From: Myroides sp. N17-2
Lineage (GTDB): Bacteria; Bacteroidota; Bacteroidia; Flavobacteriales; Flavobacteriaceae
DNA: 64,000 nt
NCBI RefSeq assembly: GCF_002286775.1
Contig: NZ_NSGJ01000026.1
Span: 1 to 64,000 of the forward strand
Direction of reading: 5' to 3'
In this document: one piece after another, positions 17,176 through 26,164 of the stretch
Position numbering within the stretch: the stretch's first letter is position 1
Layout: every line of letters begins with the position of its first letter
The notes under the pieces: generated by a model
What the model saw: the letters and a program-made list of their open reading frames with translations, nothing else
Told to the model about the DNA's origin: nothing
Database searches by the model: none
Made by a program: the position numbers and the translations under genes

Positions 17176-18912
17176 ATGAAAAGATATAAAATACTTGTCT
17201 TATTATTAACAGCGGGTTTTCTAGGTTCTTGTAGTGAGGATTTTTTAGAACGTGATCCTATTTCTTCTGTTACTAGTGATAATTTCTTTACTAAGGAGAG
17301 TGATTTAATACTCTTCACTAACTCATTTTATAGAATGTTCCCAACTACATCTGTGTATAATGGTGATTATAGAACAGATAATATTATTCAGAATATTTTA
17401 TCTGATGAGATGCGAGGTGGACGTGTAGTACCGCCATCAGGAGGTGGTTGGTCATGGAGCCACTTAAGAGATATTAATTATTTCTTAGTCAATTTTGAAA
17501 AAGTAGGAGATCAGACATTAATTAAGCATTATGGAGGAGTCGCTAGATTCTTTAGAGCATATTTCTACTTTGATAAAGTAACTCGTTTTGGGGATGTCCC
17601 TTGGTATGATTTTTTAATTACAGCAGAAGATGAAGCTGCTTTACAGAAACCACGTGACCCTCGTAAGGTGGTAGTAGATAATATTCTTAAAGATTTAGAT
17701 TATGCTATAGAAAATATGCGTTCAACTAAAGATACATATCGTGTATCAAGATGGACAGCGCTTGCTTTAAAAGTACGTGTAGGCCTATATGAGGGAACTC
17801 ATATGAAGTACAGAGGTATCCCTGGATATCAAACATATTTAGAGCAAGCCTATCAAGCTGCAGAGATTTTGATAAAAGAATCAGGATATAAAGTGTACTC
17901 AACAGGAAATCCTAGTAAAGATTATCAGAACTTGTTCGCTTCTCATAATGCTGTAGCAGATGAAATTATTTTAGCAAGGGAATTTTCTACAGAGTTAAAC
18001 GTACGCCATAATGTTAACTATTATACAGTGACTGCTTCTTATGGAAGACCTTCTATGCCAAAGGACTTAATCAATAGTTACTTAATGAAAGATGGTAGCC
18101 GATTTACAGATCGTATGAACTATAATAAGATATTATTTGTTGACGAGGTAAAGAATAGAGACTTGCGTTTAAGCCAAACTATACGTACACCTGGTTATAC
18201 TCGCATGGGAAGTACGATACAGTTAGCTCCTGATTTTTCTGCAGCTACTACTGGTTATCAGTTGATTAAGTATGTGGCAGAAGCACAGTATGACACGAAT
18301 AATGCAGCTATTGTTGATTTGCCTTTGTTTAGATTTGCTGAAGTGCTTTTAGCATATGCTGAAGCTAAAGCAGAATTAGGTATACTAGAACAAAGTGACT
18401 TAGATTTATCAGTAAACTCACTTAGAAAACGCGTTGGTATGCCTGACATGATTATGTCGGATGCGAATAGTCATCCTGATGCTTATCTAGCTGCTCAATA
18501 TAAAAATGTGTCAGGTATTAATAAGGGAATTCTATTAGAATTAAGAAGAGAAAGACGTATTGAATTGTTTATGGAGAACCAAAGATGGGATGATATAGCT
18601 CGTTGGAAAGAAGGACAAAAACTAGTACAGAACATAGAGGGAATGTATTTTAATGGACCTGGTAAATATGACTTAGACAACAATGGTAAAACTGATATCT
18701 ATTTATATGAAGGGACTAGACCTAATGAGAATGAACAAGGAGTTTATTATGCAAAATTAGGAAGTGATATTAAGCTTAATTCGAATAATATGATAGATCC
18801 ATTCCCTACGTTTAAGAATCGTACATGGAATGAGCAGAAGGATTATCTATACCCATTGCCAATACAGGAACTACAGTTAAATACAAATCTAAAACAAAAC
18901 CCAGGATGGTAA
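17176..18912 (+). CDS. SusD/RagB family outer-membrane lipoprotein
   Basis: Surface lipoprotein partner of the SusC transporter. Lipobox LGSC (Cys ~19), followed by EDFLERDPIS, the standard SusD opening. TPR-like helical segments follow (FRAYFYFDKVTRFGDVPWYD, PRDPRKVVVDNILKDLDYAI). The C-terminal SusD hallmark LRRERRIELFMENQRWDDIARW is present in the last quarter, as is the end motif YLYPLPIQELQLNTNLKQNPGW. Length (578 aa) is normal. It starts 9 bp after susC, and its stop overlaps the next gene by 7 bp, so all are co-transcribed. Confidence 0.94.
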   Translation: MKRYKILVLLLTAGFLGSCSEDFLERDPISSVTSDNFFTKESDLILFTNSFYRMFPTTSVYNGDYRTDNIIQNILSDEMRGGRVVPPSGGGWSWSHLRDINYFLVNFEKVGDQTLIKHYGGVARFFRAYFYFDKVTRFGDVPWYDFLITAEDEAALQKPRDPRKVVVDNILKDLDYAIENMRSTKDTYRVSRWTALALKVRVGLYEGTHMKYRGIPGYQTYLEQAYQAAEILIKESGYKVYSTGNPSKDYQNLFASHNAVADEIILAREFSTELNVRHNVNYYTVTASYGRPSMPKDLINSYLMKDGSRFTDRMNYNKILFVDEVKNRDLRLSQTIRTPGYTRMGSTIQLAPDFSAATTGYQLIKYVAEAQYDTNNAAIVDLPLFRFAEVLLAYAEAKAELGILEQSDLDLSVNSLRKRVGMPDMIMSDANSHPDAYLAAQYKNVSGINKGILLELRRERRIELFMENQRWDDIARWKEGQKLVQNIEGMYFNGPGKYDLDNNGKTDIYLYEGTRPNENEQGVYYAKLGSDIKLNSNNMIDPFPTFKNRTWNEQKDYLYPLPIQELQLNTNLKQNPGW

Positions 18913-19787
18913 AGTCAATAATATTATGTGCCTTGTTTATAGGAACGAGCATATTCGCGCAAGAGAAACAACCAGAGACATTAAGAGCAATGACTTTTAA
19001 TATTAGAATGGATACGCCTAATGATGGAATAAATCAATGGAGTAATCGAAAGGAATGGGTATCTGAGATTGTGTTCTTTAATGATATTGATATTATAGGA
19101 ATGCAAGAGGTATTACACAATCAATTAGTAGATTTAGAGACTTTGCTTCCTCATTATGATTATGTTGGAGAGGGTAGAGAAGGGGGAACTAAAGGAGAAT
19201 ATAGCCCTATTTTTTACTTAAAGGATAGATTTAAAGTATTAGATAGTGGAACCTTTTGGTTATCAGAAACACCACACGAAAAAGGATTAAAATCATGGGA
19301 CTCTTCTCTGCCTCGTATTGCTACTTGGGCTAGGTTTGAAGACAAAAAATCAGGTAAAGTATTTATTCATTTAAATACTCATTTTGATCATAGAGGACCA
19401 GAAGCACGCAAGAATAGTGTTGAGGTTATAAATCAAGAATTAGCAAAAATTACGAAAGGAGAAACGATTGTGTTCACAGGGGATTTTAATTTACCTCCGA
19501 CAGATTTACCTTATCAGAAAATAGTAGAAAGTAAATATGTCGATACTAGAGACGCAGCGATGTATCGTTCAGAGCTAGGGTATACACATAACGCATGGAA
19601 GATAGAAGCACCTAAATCTAGTAGAATAGACTATATTTTTTTAAAAGGATATAATCTAGCTCCTATTAAGTATAGAGAATTAGATATTCAACGTGGGCCT
19701 TTATTTGCTTCTGATCACTATCCAGTAATGACAGAATTTAGATGGGTAGAACCAACAACTAAAGTTTTTAAAAAAAAAGTGAAGTAA
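18906..19787 (+). CDS. Secreted EEP-family phosphodiesterase (domain 1)
   Basis: Endonuclease/exonuclease/phosphatase fold. Signal peptide ends IFAQ; motifs in order: LRAMTFNIRM (Asn), IIGMQEVL (metal-binding Glu), HLNTHFDHRG (His), VFTGDFNLPP (Asp-x-Asn) and SDHYPVMTEF (catalytic Asp-His). Members cleave phosphodiester or phosphomonoester bonds in nucleic acids, sphingomyelin or inositol phosphates; the substrate is not evident. The frame ends just after an A9 run (19770-19778). The -1 frame beyond that run continues into a second complete-looking EEP domain, so this may be the first half of a two-domain protein. Confidence 0.88.
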   Translation: MVKSIILCALFIGTSIFAQEKQPETLRAMTFNIRMDTPNDGINQWSNRKEWVSEIVFFNDIDIIGMQEVLHNQLVDLETLLPHYDYVGEGREGGTKGEYSPIFYLKDRFKVLDSGTFWLSETPHEKGLKSWDSSLPRIATWARFEDKKSGKVFIHLNTHFDHRGPEARKNSVEVINQELAKITKGETIVFTGDFNLPPTDLPYQKIVESKYVDTRDAAMYRSELGYTHNAWKIEAPKSSRIDYIFLKGYNLAPIKYRELDIQRGPLFASDHYPVMTEFRWVEPTTKVFKKKVK

Positions 19788-20491
19788 GGATACTTAATTA
19801 TAATGTTCATCATTTTGCAGCAGCTTATGACAGCTATCATCTAATTGATATCAATTCATTAGCTGCTGTTATTAATAGGGATGATATAGATATTGTGACT
19901 CTACAAGAAGTAGATGTACACACTATGCGTTCTGGGCAATATCTTAATCAAGTAAAAATGTTAGCAGTGAAAACAGGTATGTACTATTCATTTGGCAAAA
20001 CGATAGCATATGATGGAGGAGATTATGGCGTGGCTATTCTTTCTAAGTTTCCTATACAAGAAGAACACTTCTATAAACTTCCTCATATAGAGAAAACAGA
20101 AGAACAGAGAGGGATATTAGTTTGTAAAATAGATATGGGGAATAGTAGATCTCTTAGTATTGCTACTACGCATATGTCTAGTTCTCACGAAGAAAGTAGA
20201 GTAGTACAGGCTAAGCGTATTACAGAGATACAAAAAGCACTCTCTTTTGATTTGCTGACAGGTGATTTTAATGCAATATTAACTTCAAAACCACTTAATG
20301 AATTAAGTTCAGTTTTCTCTTTCGATAGTCGATTTGATAAACAAATGACTATTCCTGCCTATCAGAGTACAAAGAAAATAGACTTTATAACTAAATCAAA
20401 AGATAGTAAAGTACAGATAGTCCGACAGGATACTTATCAGATGAATGCGTTGTCAGATCATAATATGATTATAAGTGATATAGTCTTTTAA
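19772..20491 (+). pseudogene. Second EEP domain in the -1 frame after an A9 run
   Basis: The frame is open from 19772, directly at the A9 run that ends domain 1, and encodes VRILNYNVHHFAAAY, DIDIVTLQEVD (metal Glu), YGVAILSKFPI, IATTHMSSSHEES, LLTGDFNAI and LSDHNMIISD: all EEP motifs. It has no start codon before 19895 (TTG/ATG candidates there would delete the first motifs), no signal peptide and no gap to domain 1. One extra A, or a -1 slip on the A9 run, would fuse it to the preceding gene as a ~530-residue tandem protein. I list it as a pseudogene-type continuation, but programmed slippage or phase variation is equally open. Confidence 0.65.
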
Positions 20492-20591
20492 ATTAATAAT
20501 AAGTGATAAAAGCAAAATAACAGTATGGTTTCTGAGCTAATGAAAGAGTTGCTTTGCAGTATTTTAGCGAACATGGATTACTGATTAAATC

Positions 20592-20632
20592 AAAACACTC
20601 CTTAGAGCAGTAGCTGTAAGGAGTGTTTTTTA
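20592..20632. terminator. Bidirectional intrinsic terminator
   Basis: 13-bp perfect stem (AAAACACTCCTTA 20592-20604 with 20617-20629) flanked by A- and T-runs, between the EEP genes (+) and the cation exchanger (-). Confidence 0.9.
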
Positions 20633-20706
20633 ATTAATGGAGTTGCCTTTTAAATAAGCTAAAAGCTTAAGTGAACCAACTAGGCACCTCTATTTATAAA
20701 TATTAA

Positions 20707-21894
20707 TTAGGGATTAAATATTAGTAGTGTGAACACTGCAAATAAGACTAAGTGCATAATACCCATAATAGGAGTAGTACGTTTACCTAAAAAAGTCATT
20801 AGGCTTAATAGTAGTGTGATGACAAATAAAATTGTTTCTGTACTGTTCATCCCGAATAACACAGTCTTACCTGTGATTAGCCCAATGATAAGAACAGAGG
20901 GTACTGTAAGTCCTACAGTAGATACAAATGCTCCATGACATAGGTTTATCGCACGTTGAAACTCATTATTTAGAGCTGCTTTGACAGCAGTCATAGATTC
21001 GGGTGTGAATACGATAATAGCGATTAATACACCTCCTAATAGTGTCGGTAGATTAGCTGCTTTAATACCATAGTCCACTACCACAGCCATATTATGAGAT
21101 AATAGTACAATAGGGAGTATCATTCCGATTAAGATAATAGAGCGTATCCATATCTCTTTCTTTCCATCAGTAGCATTGTGTTCACTATGTGTGGTTACAT
21201 TATTAGCTATAGCTCTATCCTTAAAGGGAATTTCCATTGATCCCTCTTTAGGTTGTACATATAGATGTCTATACCCTGTCATTTGGAAATACAAGAAGAC
21301 AGCATAAAGTACAATAATAAAGATTGCTAATACGATAGCTTGTGTATTGCTAAACATACCTCCACCAGCTCCTTGTATAAAATTAGGAAGTAATAAAGCG
21401 ATGCCCCCTAACATTATAATCATAGCGATGTAAGACATCGTTCCCTGTGCATTATACTCCTGCTCTCCATATTTGCGCCCACCTAATAGGATACACAGCC
21501 CTATCACCAAGTTCATAATAATCATCATGACAGAGAAGATAGAGTCTTTACCAATAGTAGGGTTTTCACCAGGGCCTAACATTACTGCCGAGATTAAAAT
21601 TACTTCTATAGATACAATAGATAAAGTCAGAATCAGTGTTCCGAAAGGTTCTCCTAGTTTATGTGCTAGCTCATCCGCTTCTTTTACTACGCCAAAAGCA
21701 GCTACTATAATTGTCAATAGTAGTACTCCGAAAATACTTGTCGCTACTAGGGGAGAGAGTGAGTCTCCTGTAATAGCTCCTCCGAATACCATAAACAGTA
21801 TTACGATAAGCCATACACCTATTAAGCGCATTCTTGTTTTGGTTGGAAAAATACTCGCTAAGGATAACCCTTTGTTTACATTGTCTTGTGTCAT
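20707..21894 (-). CDS. chaA: Calcium/sodium:proton antiporter, ChaA type
   Basis: Inner-membrane CaCA-family exchanger (395 aa) with about eleven hydrophobic helices. The two alpha-repeat signatures are visible: GEPFGTLILTLSIVSIEVIL in the first half and AIIVFTPESMTAVKAALNNE followed by QRAINLCHGAFVSTVGLTVP in the second. A His-containing acidic loop (THSEHNATDGKKE) separates the halves. ChaA extrudes Ca2+ or Na+ (and K+ in E. coli) in exchange for H+. The ATG at 21894 is preferred over a TTG at 21900. It stands alone, ending in the shared bidirectional terminator. Confidence 0.88.
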   Translation of the reverse strand: MTQDNVNKGLSLASIFPTKTRMRLIGVWLIVILFMVFGGAITGDSLSPLVATSIFGVLLLTIIVAAFGVVKEADELAHKLGEPFGTLILTLSIVSIEVILISAVMLGPGENPTIGKDSIFSVMMIIMNLVIGLCILLGGRKYGEQEYNAQGTMSYIAMIIMLGGIALLLPNFIQGAGGGMFSNTQAIVLAIFIIVLYAVFLYFQMTGYRHLYVQPKEGSMEIPFKDRAIANNVTTHSEHNATDGKKEIWIRSIILIGMILPIVLLSHNMAVVVDYGIKAANLPTLLGGVLIAIIVFTPESMTAVKAALNNEFQRAINLCHGAFVSTVGLTVPSVLIIGLITGKTVLFGMNSTETILFVITLLLSLMTFLGKRTTPIMGIMHLVLFAVFTLLIFNP

Positions 21895-22262
21895 AATCAA
21901 TCTCTTATTTTAATGAGTCAAAAGTATAGTCTCTCGTTGTTTTACTAATTATCAAATGATAAATAATCAATCGATAAATGTTAAAATCTAAAGTAATGAA
22001 TATACTTTACCAACTTACATCAATAACCACACCTAAAATAAATAGTGTTCCTATTCTAAGTTGTTGCGGTTTTTGTGGGGAATCCTTGAAGAATACAAGC
22101 TAAGGGAGGCTTTTTCAGCAAGAATGATTAAGGCATAGGTCACGCAATCCGCAAGTGACTAACTATTGGGAAGAGTTAGAACAGTAAAGCATTTACATAA
22201 ATCGTGATAATTCTTCCATAGATTGTGAGATTAAATTTATCTTTATACAAAAACAAACAGAT
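21895..22262. other. 368-bp intergenic region, nothing recognised
   Basis: Upstream region of both chaA (-) and the DUF2004-like gene (+). The middle (22060-22180) is noticeably richer in G+C than its flanks and may be a degraded gene fragment, but short open stretches there match nothing I know. Confidence 0.4.
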
Positions 22263-22769
22263 ATGAAACAGTTTACCTTACCCTACTTTGGAGAGATAGA
22301 TCTTGATAATGTAGAAGAATATTATAATGAAGAGATTTCATATAAAGATAACATTGTTCGATTAGACTTGAATATAGAAGAGTCTTCTATTAAGGAGCCT
22401 ATTGCAATTCAAATGAAGAATGTTCTCAATAATATTGAAGCTTATGATATAAGAAATAGAGAATACATAGATGCAGATTATGCTAAAGAAGAAGATGGTC
22501 AAGCTTTAGAGTTTGCAAGTTTTCACTTAGAAGAGATAGGCGAAGAGATTAGTGAAGAAATAGGCATAGATTTACAAGCAGAGGATAAAAATATACAATT
22601 TATTAAAAAGCTAAAACTAGTAAGGATAGGAATGTATCCTGATGGCAAATATGGCAGTACTAGTTTTGCAGTATTTGATTACTGTATTGACCAGAATATC
22701 TCAGACCAGTTATTAGTGGTTAAAGTAGATGCTTTAGGTAATCTACTTGATATAGCTTGGGAGAGTTAG
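22263..22769 (+). CDS. DUF2004-like protein, 168 aa
   Basis: Cytoplasmic protein beginning KQFTLPYFGEIDLDNVEEYY, the typical opening of DUF2004 proteins, followed by an acidic helical region (FHLEEIGEEISEEIG) and a C-terminal beta part (LVRIGMYPDGKYG, VFDYCIDQNISDQLLVVKVD). The role of this family is unknown; relatives often occur as stand-alone genes or as immunity-like proteins. It ends at a strong shared terminator. Confidence 0.65.
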   Translation: MKQFTLPYFGEIDLDNVEEYYNEEISYKDNIVRLDLNIEESSIKEPIAIQMKNVLNNIEAYDIRNREYIDADYAKEEDGQALEFASFHLEEIGEEISEEIGIDLQAEDKNIQFIKKLKLVRIGMYPDGKYGSTSFAVFDYCIDQNISDQLLVVKVDALGNLLDIAWES

Positions 22770-22792
22770 GATAAACTCAAGTAAGATAAGAC

Positions 22793-22831
22793 AAAAGAGC
22801 ATAATCAGACCTATCTGATTATGCTCTTTTT
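22793..22831. terminator. Bidirectional intrinsic terminator
   Basis: 17-bp perfect stem (22793-22809 with 22814-22830), loop CCTA, T-run on both strands; separates the DUF2004-like gene from the convergent LLM gene. Confidence 0.93.
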
Positions 22832-22834
22832 GAG

Positions 22835-23809
22835 TTAAAGTGTATTTGCCTTAAAGTAAGGCAATACTTCTGTTGCAAGTTCATCTAGTGTTTCACCTAT
22901 ATCTCTTTTGCCAAACTGGATACCTATAGCGGCGTGGTTAACACCTATTTCTTCCCACTTATGTAATAAGTCTATTAATCCAAGTCTACCTGTCTTTAAT
23001 ACAAAACCACCTCTTAAGGGCGTTCTCGGGTAATAAGGATCTTCATCTAACTCTATCCATTCATTAGTCATATGGGGTTTAAATGTTCCTTTTGGAATCA
23101 AATCTCTAAATGCTTTAATCTTTTGCTCTAGATTTAGGGTATCCTCATTAGTAGTCGTTGGTCCAGGATATGTGATCCATCCATCAGCATTTTTGGCTAT
23201 CCACTCTAAAGACTGCTGACTAGCCCCTGTGACTAGAGTAGGTATATTATGATGCAAAGGCTTTGGCACTAAGTTTAACTCTTGCATCTTCGTGATACTT
23301 GAATCCATTTTGGGTGTATCTATGGTGTGCAATGTCTGTATGTCTTGCATTACCTCGCGAAATAGCTCTCCTCTTTTATCAAATGATTTATTGAATGCAG
23401 GAAACTCTGCATATCGATCACCAGATCCTACACCGAATAATAAACGTCCATTAGATAGTTGGTCTATAGAGGCAGTTGTTTTTGCTAAAGAAATAGGGTG
23501 ATGAAGAGGTAGAACTATGCTAGCTGTCCCTAATGCTACATCAGTCGTCTGACCTGCTATATAAGCGAGATAAGTTAGAGGATCATAGACTTGCCCTACA
23601 TCTCTAAAGCCTGGATCATACATCGGGATATCCCTTACCCATAAAGAAGCAAAACCACTTTGGTCTATTTGCTTTATGTATTTCAGGTGTTGATTAAAGA
23701 TTGAAATATCATTATCATATACCTCTAGGGGAAGGAATATCCCTAAGGTTAGTTTGCCTGGATGAAAGACTTTATTGAAAGTCTTATGGTTGTTGAATTT
23801 GTGTTCCAT
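22835..23809 (-). CDS. LLM-class flavin-dependent oxidoreductase (BA3436-type)
   Basis: Luciferase-like monooxygenase (324 aa). The N-terminal part reads HPGKLTLGIFLPLEVYDND, FASLWVRDIPMYDPGFRDVG, QVYDPLTYLAYIAG, ALGTASIVLPLHHP and GRLLFGVGSGDR. This combination is that of the BA3436-type luciferase-like subfamily. Such enzymes use reduced FMN (or F420) to oxidise small organic substrates; the real substrate is unknown. The ArsR-type regulator lies 77 bp upstream on the same strand, and both genes carry the same 18-bp operator-like sequence before their start codons. Confidence 0.87.
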   Translation of the reverse strand: MEHKFNNHKTFNKVFHPGKLTLGIFLPLEVYDNDISIFNQHLKYIKQIDQSGFASLWVRDIPMYDPGFRDVGQVYDPLTYLAYIAGQTTDVALGTASIVLPLHHPISLAKTTASIDQLSNGRLLFGVGSGDRYAEFPAFNKSFDKRGELFREVMQDIQTLHTIDTPKMDSSITKMQELNLVPKPLHHNIPTLVTGASQQSLEWIAKNADGWITYPGPTTTNEDTLNLEQKIKAFRDLIPKGTFKPHMTNEWIELDEDPYYPRTPLRGGFVLKTGRLGLIDLLHKWEEIGVNHAAIGIQFGKRDIGETLDELATEVLPYFKANTL

Positions 23810-23826
23810 TATTTGGAGTATTTAGA

Positions 23827-23844
23827 TATCTAGAATTAACGATA
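23827..23844 (-). promoter_or_regulatory. Candidate ArsR operator before the LLM gene
   Basis: TATCTAGAATTAACGATA matches 15 of 17 core bases with the sequence at 24194-24211. Half-sites TATCT/CGATA are spaced by 8 bp. It lies 18 bp upstream of the LLM start. Confidence 0.55.
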
Positions 23845-23886
23845 TGTTATAGTGTGATATGGTTATGGTTTTATTATATAGTGTTG

Positions 23887-24186
23887 TTACAGTGTGTTTT
23901 GGATATAACTAGCTAACTCTTTTATTTTAGCTTCATTGCGTTTATAGTACGTCCACTGACCATTTCGGATAGAAGTAAGTAGTCCGATGTTTACCATAGT
24001 CGTTAGATAGGCAGAAGTAGTCGACTGAGAAAGACCTGCTTTTTTTTGGATTACACTCATACACACTCCAAATTCGTGTACTTCAGGCTCGATGTCTTCT
24101 AATTCGAAGAAATCGTGCGGAGTCTTAAGCCACTTTAAGATTTGTACTCTGTGTTCGTTTGATAAAGCTTTAAATAGTTCAGTCAT
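23887..24186 (-). CDS. ArsR-family winged-helix regulator
   Basis: Small DNA-binding protein (99 aa) with the ArsR/SmtB winged helix: LFKALSNEHRVQILKWL at the start, the recognition helix in KKAGLSQSTTSAYLTTMVN, and the wing GLLTSIRNGQWTYYKRNE. A Cys (VCMSV) just before the recognition helix could be a thiol sensor, but no metal-binding CxC pair is present. The LLM gene follows on the same strand, and both share an operator-like palindrome, so it probably represses itself and the LLM oxidoreductase. Confidence 0.88.
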   Translation of the reverse strand: MTELFKALSNEHRVQILKWLKTPHDFFELEDIEPEVHEFGVCMSVIQKKAGLSQSTTSAYLTTMVNIGLLTSIRNGQWTYYKRNEAKIKELASYIQNTL

Positions 24187-24193
24187 TTCTATA

Positions 24194-24211
24194 TATCGAG
24201 AATTTACGATA
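24194..24211 (-). promoter_or_regulatory. Candidate ArsR autoregulatory operator
   Basis: TATCGAGAATTTACGATA has perfect 5-bp half-sites (TATCG/CGATA) separated by 8 bp and lies 8 bp upstream of the regulator start. The related site precedes the LLM gene. Confidence 0.55.
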
Positions 24212-24318
24212 CAAAGAAAGTAAATATTTTTGGATAAACAATATCTAAATATTTGAATAGTGATATTGTTAGTGTAGGATAGACTTTATATGATTATAAG
24301 TATGTAAATGTAATAAAG

Positions 24319-24351
24319 TTGCTCAATGTTCTTTATAATACTCTATTTTTG
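24319..24351 (+). promoter_or_regulatory. Flavobacterial promoter for the TPR-HTH gene
   Basis: TTG (24319-24321), 22 bp, then TATTTTTG (24344-24351), an exact TAnnTTTG element, 16 bp before the ATG at 24368. Confidence 0.65.
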
Positions 24352-24367
24352 TACAAAATGTGATTAA

Positions 24368-26041
24368 ATGACACTTAGACTCTTCGCCATATTCTTTGTA
24401 TTTATATTAAGTAGTTGTTCTGATAATAAGATCAATACTAATCTTGATTATGATCAAGTTATCAAGCACTATAAGGAAAGTGGTGTATTCAAACAAGCTA
24501 AAATTAGAGACAGTAAAGAGCGACAGGCTATAGATAATGTCTTTAAAGCGCAACAGCATTTAGAGAACAATGATAGTATTAATACAGTGAGTACTTCATT
24601 GTATCTTGAGAGTGTTGATATCGTTACTAAAGGAACTAATGTTGCGTTAAAGCAATGGGTATATAGTGAAGTAGGGTTTTACTATTATACCTATAGTCAC
24701 TATTATGATGCAGCATCTTATTTTATCAAGATATCTAAAGTGATAGATAGTGATAGCTCTGTGTTAGAGATACAGCCTATAAGTATTCTGATGAAGACAG
24801 CTTACTTTTTTGAAACGATGAAGAAGTATGATAAGTCTATTGCCTATTATAAAAAAGTACTTGAATTAACGAAAGATCAAAATATAAATAATAGTGCTAC
24901 ACTGTGGTCATTAGGGGAAAGTAACTTCAGAACAGACAGTTTATCTCAAGCAGAGAATTACTTTCTATTAGCGAGTAAGAAAGCCTTAGCGCATAAGGAT
25001 ACATTAAGATATGCTAAAAGTCTAGGAGGACTGGCCTTAGTCTATCAAAAGAAAGGAGATAAAGAGAAAGCCATATCTTACTTTAAAGAGGATATCTCTA
25101 TCTCAAGGGAGTTAGATGAAGAGAAGAATCTGATGTATATTCAGATTCAGTTAGGGAAGTTCTATTTTGAGAATAAGGAGTATGATCTAGCAGAGCAGTC
25201 GTGGAAAGAGGCCTATAAAGTAGCTAACTCTAAAAGCTATTTGATGGGATTCCAAAGAGAGATAATAACATGTTTACTTGAAGTAAGTAAAATTCAGAAT
25301 AGGGATCAAGAGGAACTGTCTTATCGCAGGGAGTTAGAGCGGTTAGATAGTCTTATAGAAGATAAAGAAGGAGATGAGGTTATCAAAGAGATTAATTGGA
25401 AGGCTAGTCTAGATAGAGTGAATTGGGAATTAGAGATACAGAAGAACATCTCTGAGAAAGTGAAGTATCAGCGACTGTTACTACTGAGCATCTCATCGCT
25501 ATTGTTTGTGATTATATTCATCGTTTACTTTTTCTATAAACGCATTGTGAAACTTCAAGCAAGAAGTTATCAAGCGAAGCTATTAGACTTTCAATTAGCG
25601 AAGGTAAATTCTGAAAAGAAGCTAACGGAGACACATGCTTCCTTAGCGTCATACCAGGTCTATCTAACTGAAAAGACTAAACAGATAGATAAATTAGAAA
25701 GAGAACTGTATAGGGTTAAAAACTCGTCTAATGAATTTTTAAAAGATAAACGCCCAGCATTAGAAGAACTGTTAAGTTCACACTTAATGACTGAGGAGAG
25801 TTGGACAATGTTTAAAGCTACTTTTAGAGAAGAGCAAGGGGAGTATTTAGAATATGTATCTATCCACTTTCCGGAGTTGACAGAGTCTAATTTGCGCATC
25901 GTATTATTACAGAAGATGGGGCTGACTAATCTAGAAACAGCTAACCTATTAGGGGTGACTATCGACGCAATTAAGAAAGCAAAACAGCGACTGAGAAAGA
26001 AGTATGGAGAGGAATATACAATGATATTTAATCAGGAATAG
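24368..26041 (+). CDS. Membrane-anchored TPR protein with C-terminal HTH
   Basis: 557 aa. Domain order: lipobox-like signal (ILSSCSDN, Cys ~17), tetratricopeptide repeats (~60-320, e.g. YAKSLGGLALVYQKKGDKEK, YDLAEQSWKEAYK), one membrane helix (~370-390), a coiled coil (LTEKTKQIDKLERELYRVKN) and a C-terminal helix-turn-helix (IVLLQKMGLTNLETANLLGV, TIDAIKKAKQRLRKKY). This architecture is common in Flavobacteriia: the periplasmic TPR part senses, and the cytoplasmic HTH acts on neighbouring genes. The adhesin gene starts 305 bp downstream on the same strand, with a GTCCACC direct repeat in between that could be its site. Confidence 0.82.
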   Translation: MTLRLFAIFFVFILSSCSDNKINTNLDYDQVIKHYKESGVFKQAKIRDSKERQAIDNVFKAQQHLENNDSINTVSTSLYLESVDIVTKGTNVALKQWVYSEVGFYYYTYSHYYDAASYFIKISKVIDSDSSVLEIQPISILMKTAYFFETMKKYDKSIAYYKKVLELTKDQNINNSATLWSLGESNFRTDSLSQAENYFLLASKKALAHKDTLRYAKSLGGLALVYQKKGDKEKAISYFKEDISISRELDEEKNLMYIQIQLGKFYFENKEYDLAEQSWKEAYKVANSKSYLMGFQREIITCLLEVSKIQNRDQEELSYRRELERLDSLIEDKEGDEVIKEINWKASLDRVNWELEIQKNISEKVKYQRLLLLSISSLLFVIIFIVYFFYKRIVKLQARSYQAKLLDFQLAKVNSEKKLTETHASLASYQVYLTEKTKQIDKLERELYRVKNSSNEFLKDKRPALEELLSSHLMTEESWTMFKATFREEQGEYLEYVSIHFPELTESNLRIVLLQKMGLTNLETANLLGVTIDAIKKAKQRLRKKYGEEYTMIFNQE

Positions 26042-26071
26042 AAGTACTAACTAATCATTATATGAATATTT

Positions 26072-26106
26072 AAAAAGGAATTATCTGTATAGGTAGTTCC
26101 TTTTTT
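26072..26106 (+). terminator. Intrinsic terminator after the TPR-HTH gene
   Basis: AAAAAGGAA (26072-26080) pairs with TTCCTTTTT (26097-26105) and ends in a T-run. The loop is large, so moderate strength. Confidence 0.6.
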
Positions 26107-26142
26107 GTATTTATAAAAGAGTTGTTTATGAAGTGGTTGTGA

Positions 26143-26164
26143 TTTGTCCACCTCTTTGTCCACC
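26143..26164. promoter_or_regulatory. Direct repeat TTTGTCCACC upstream of the adhesin
   Basis: The decamer TTTGTCCACC occurs at 26143-26152 and again at 26155-26164, a 12-bp period, ~180 bp before the adhesin ATG. It is conspicuously G+C-rich for this gap and could be a regulator site. The rest of the gap 26107-26345 shows nothing else. Confidence 0.4.
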
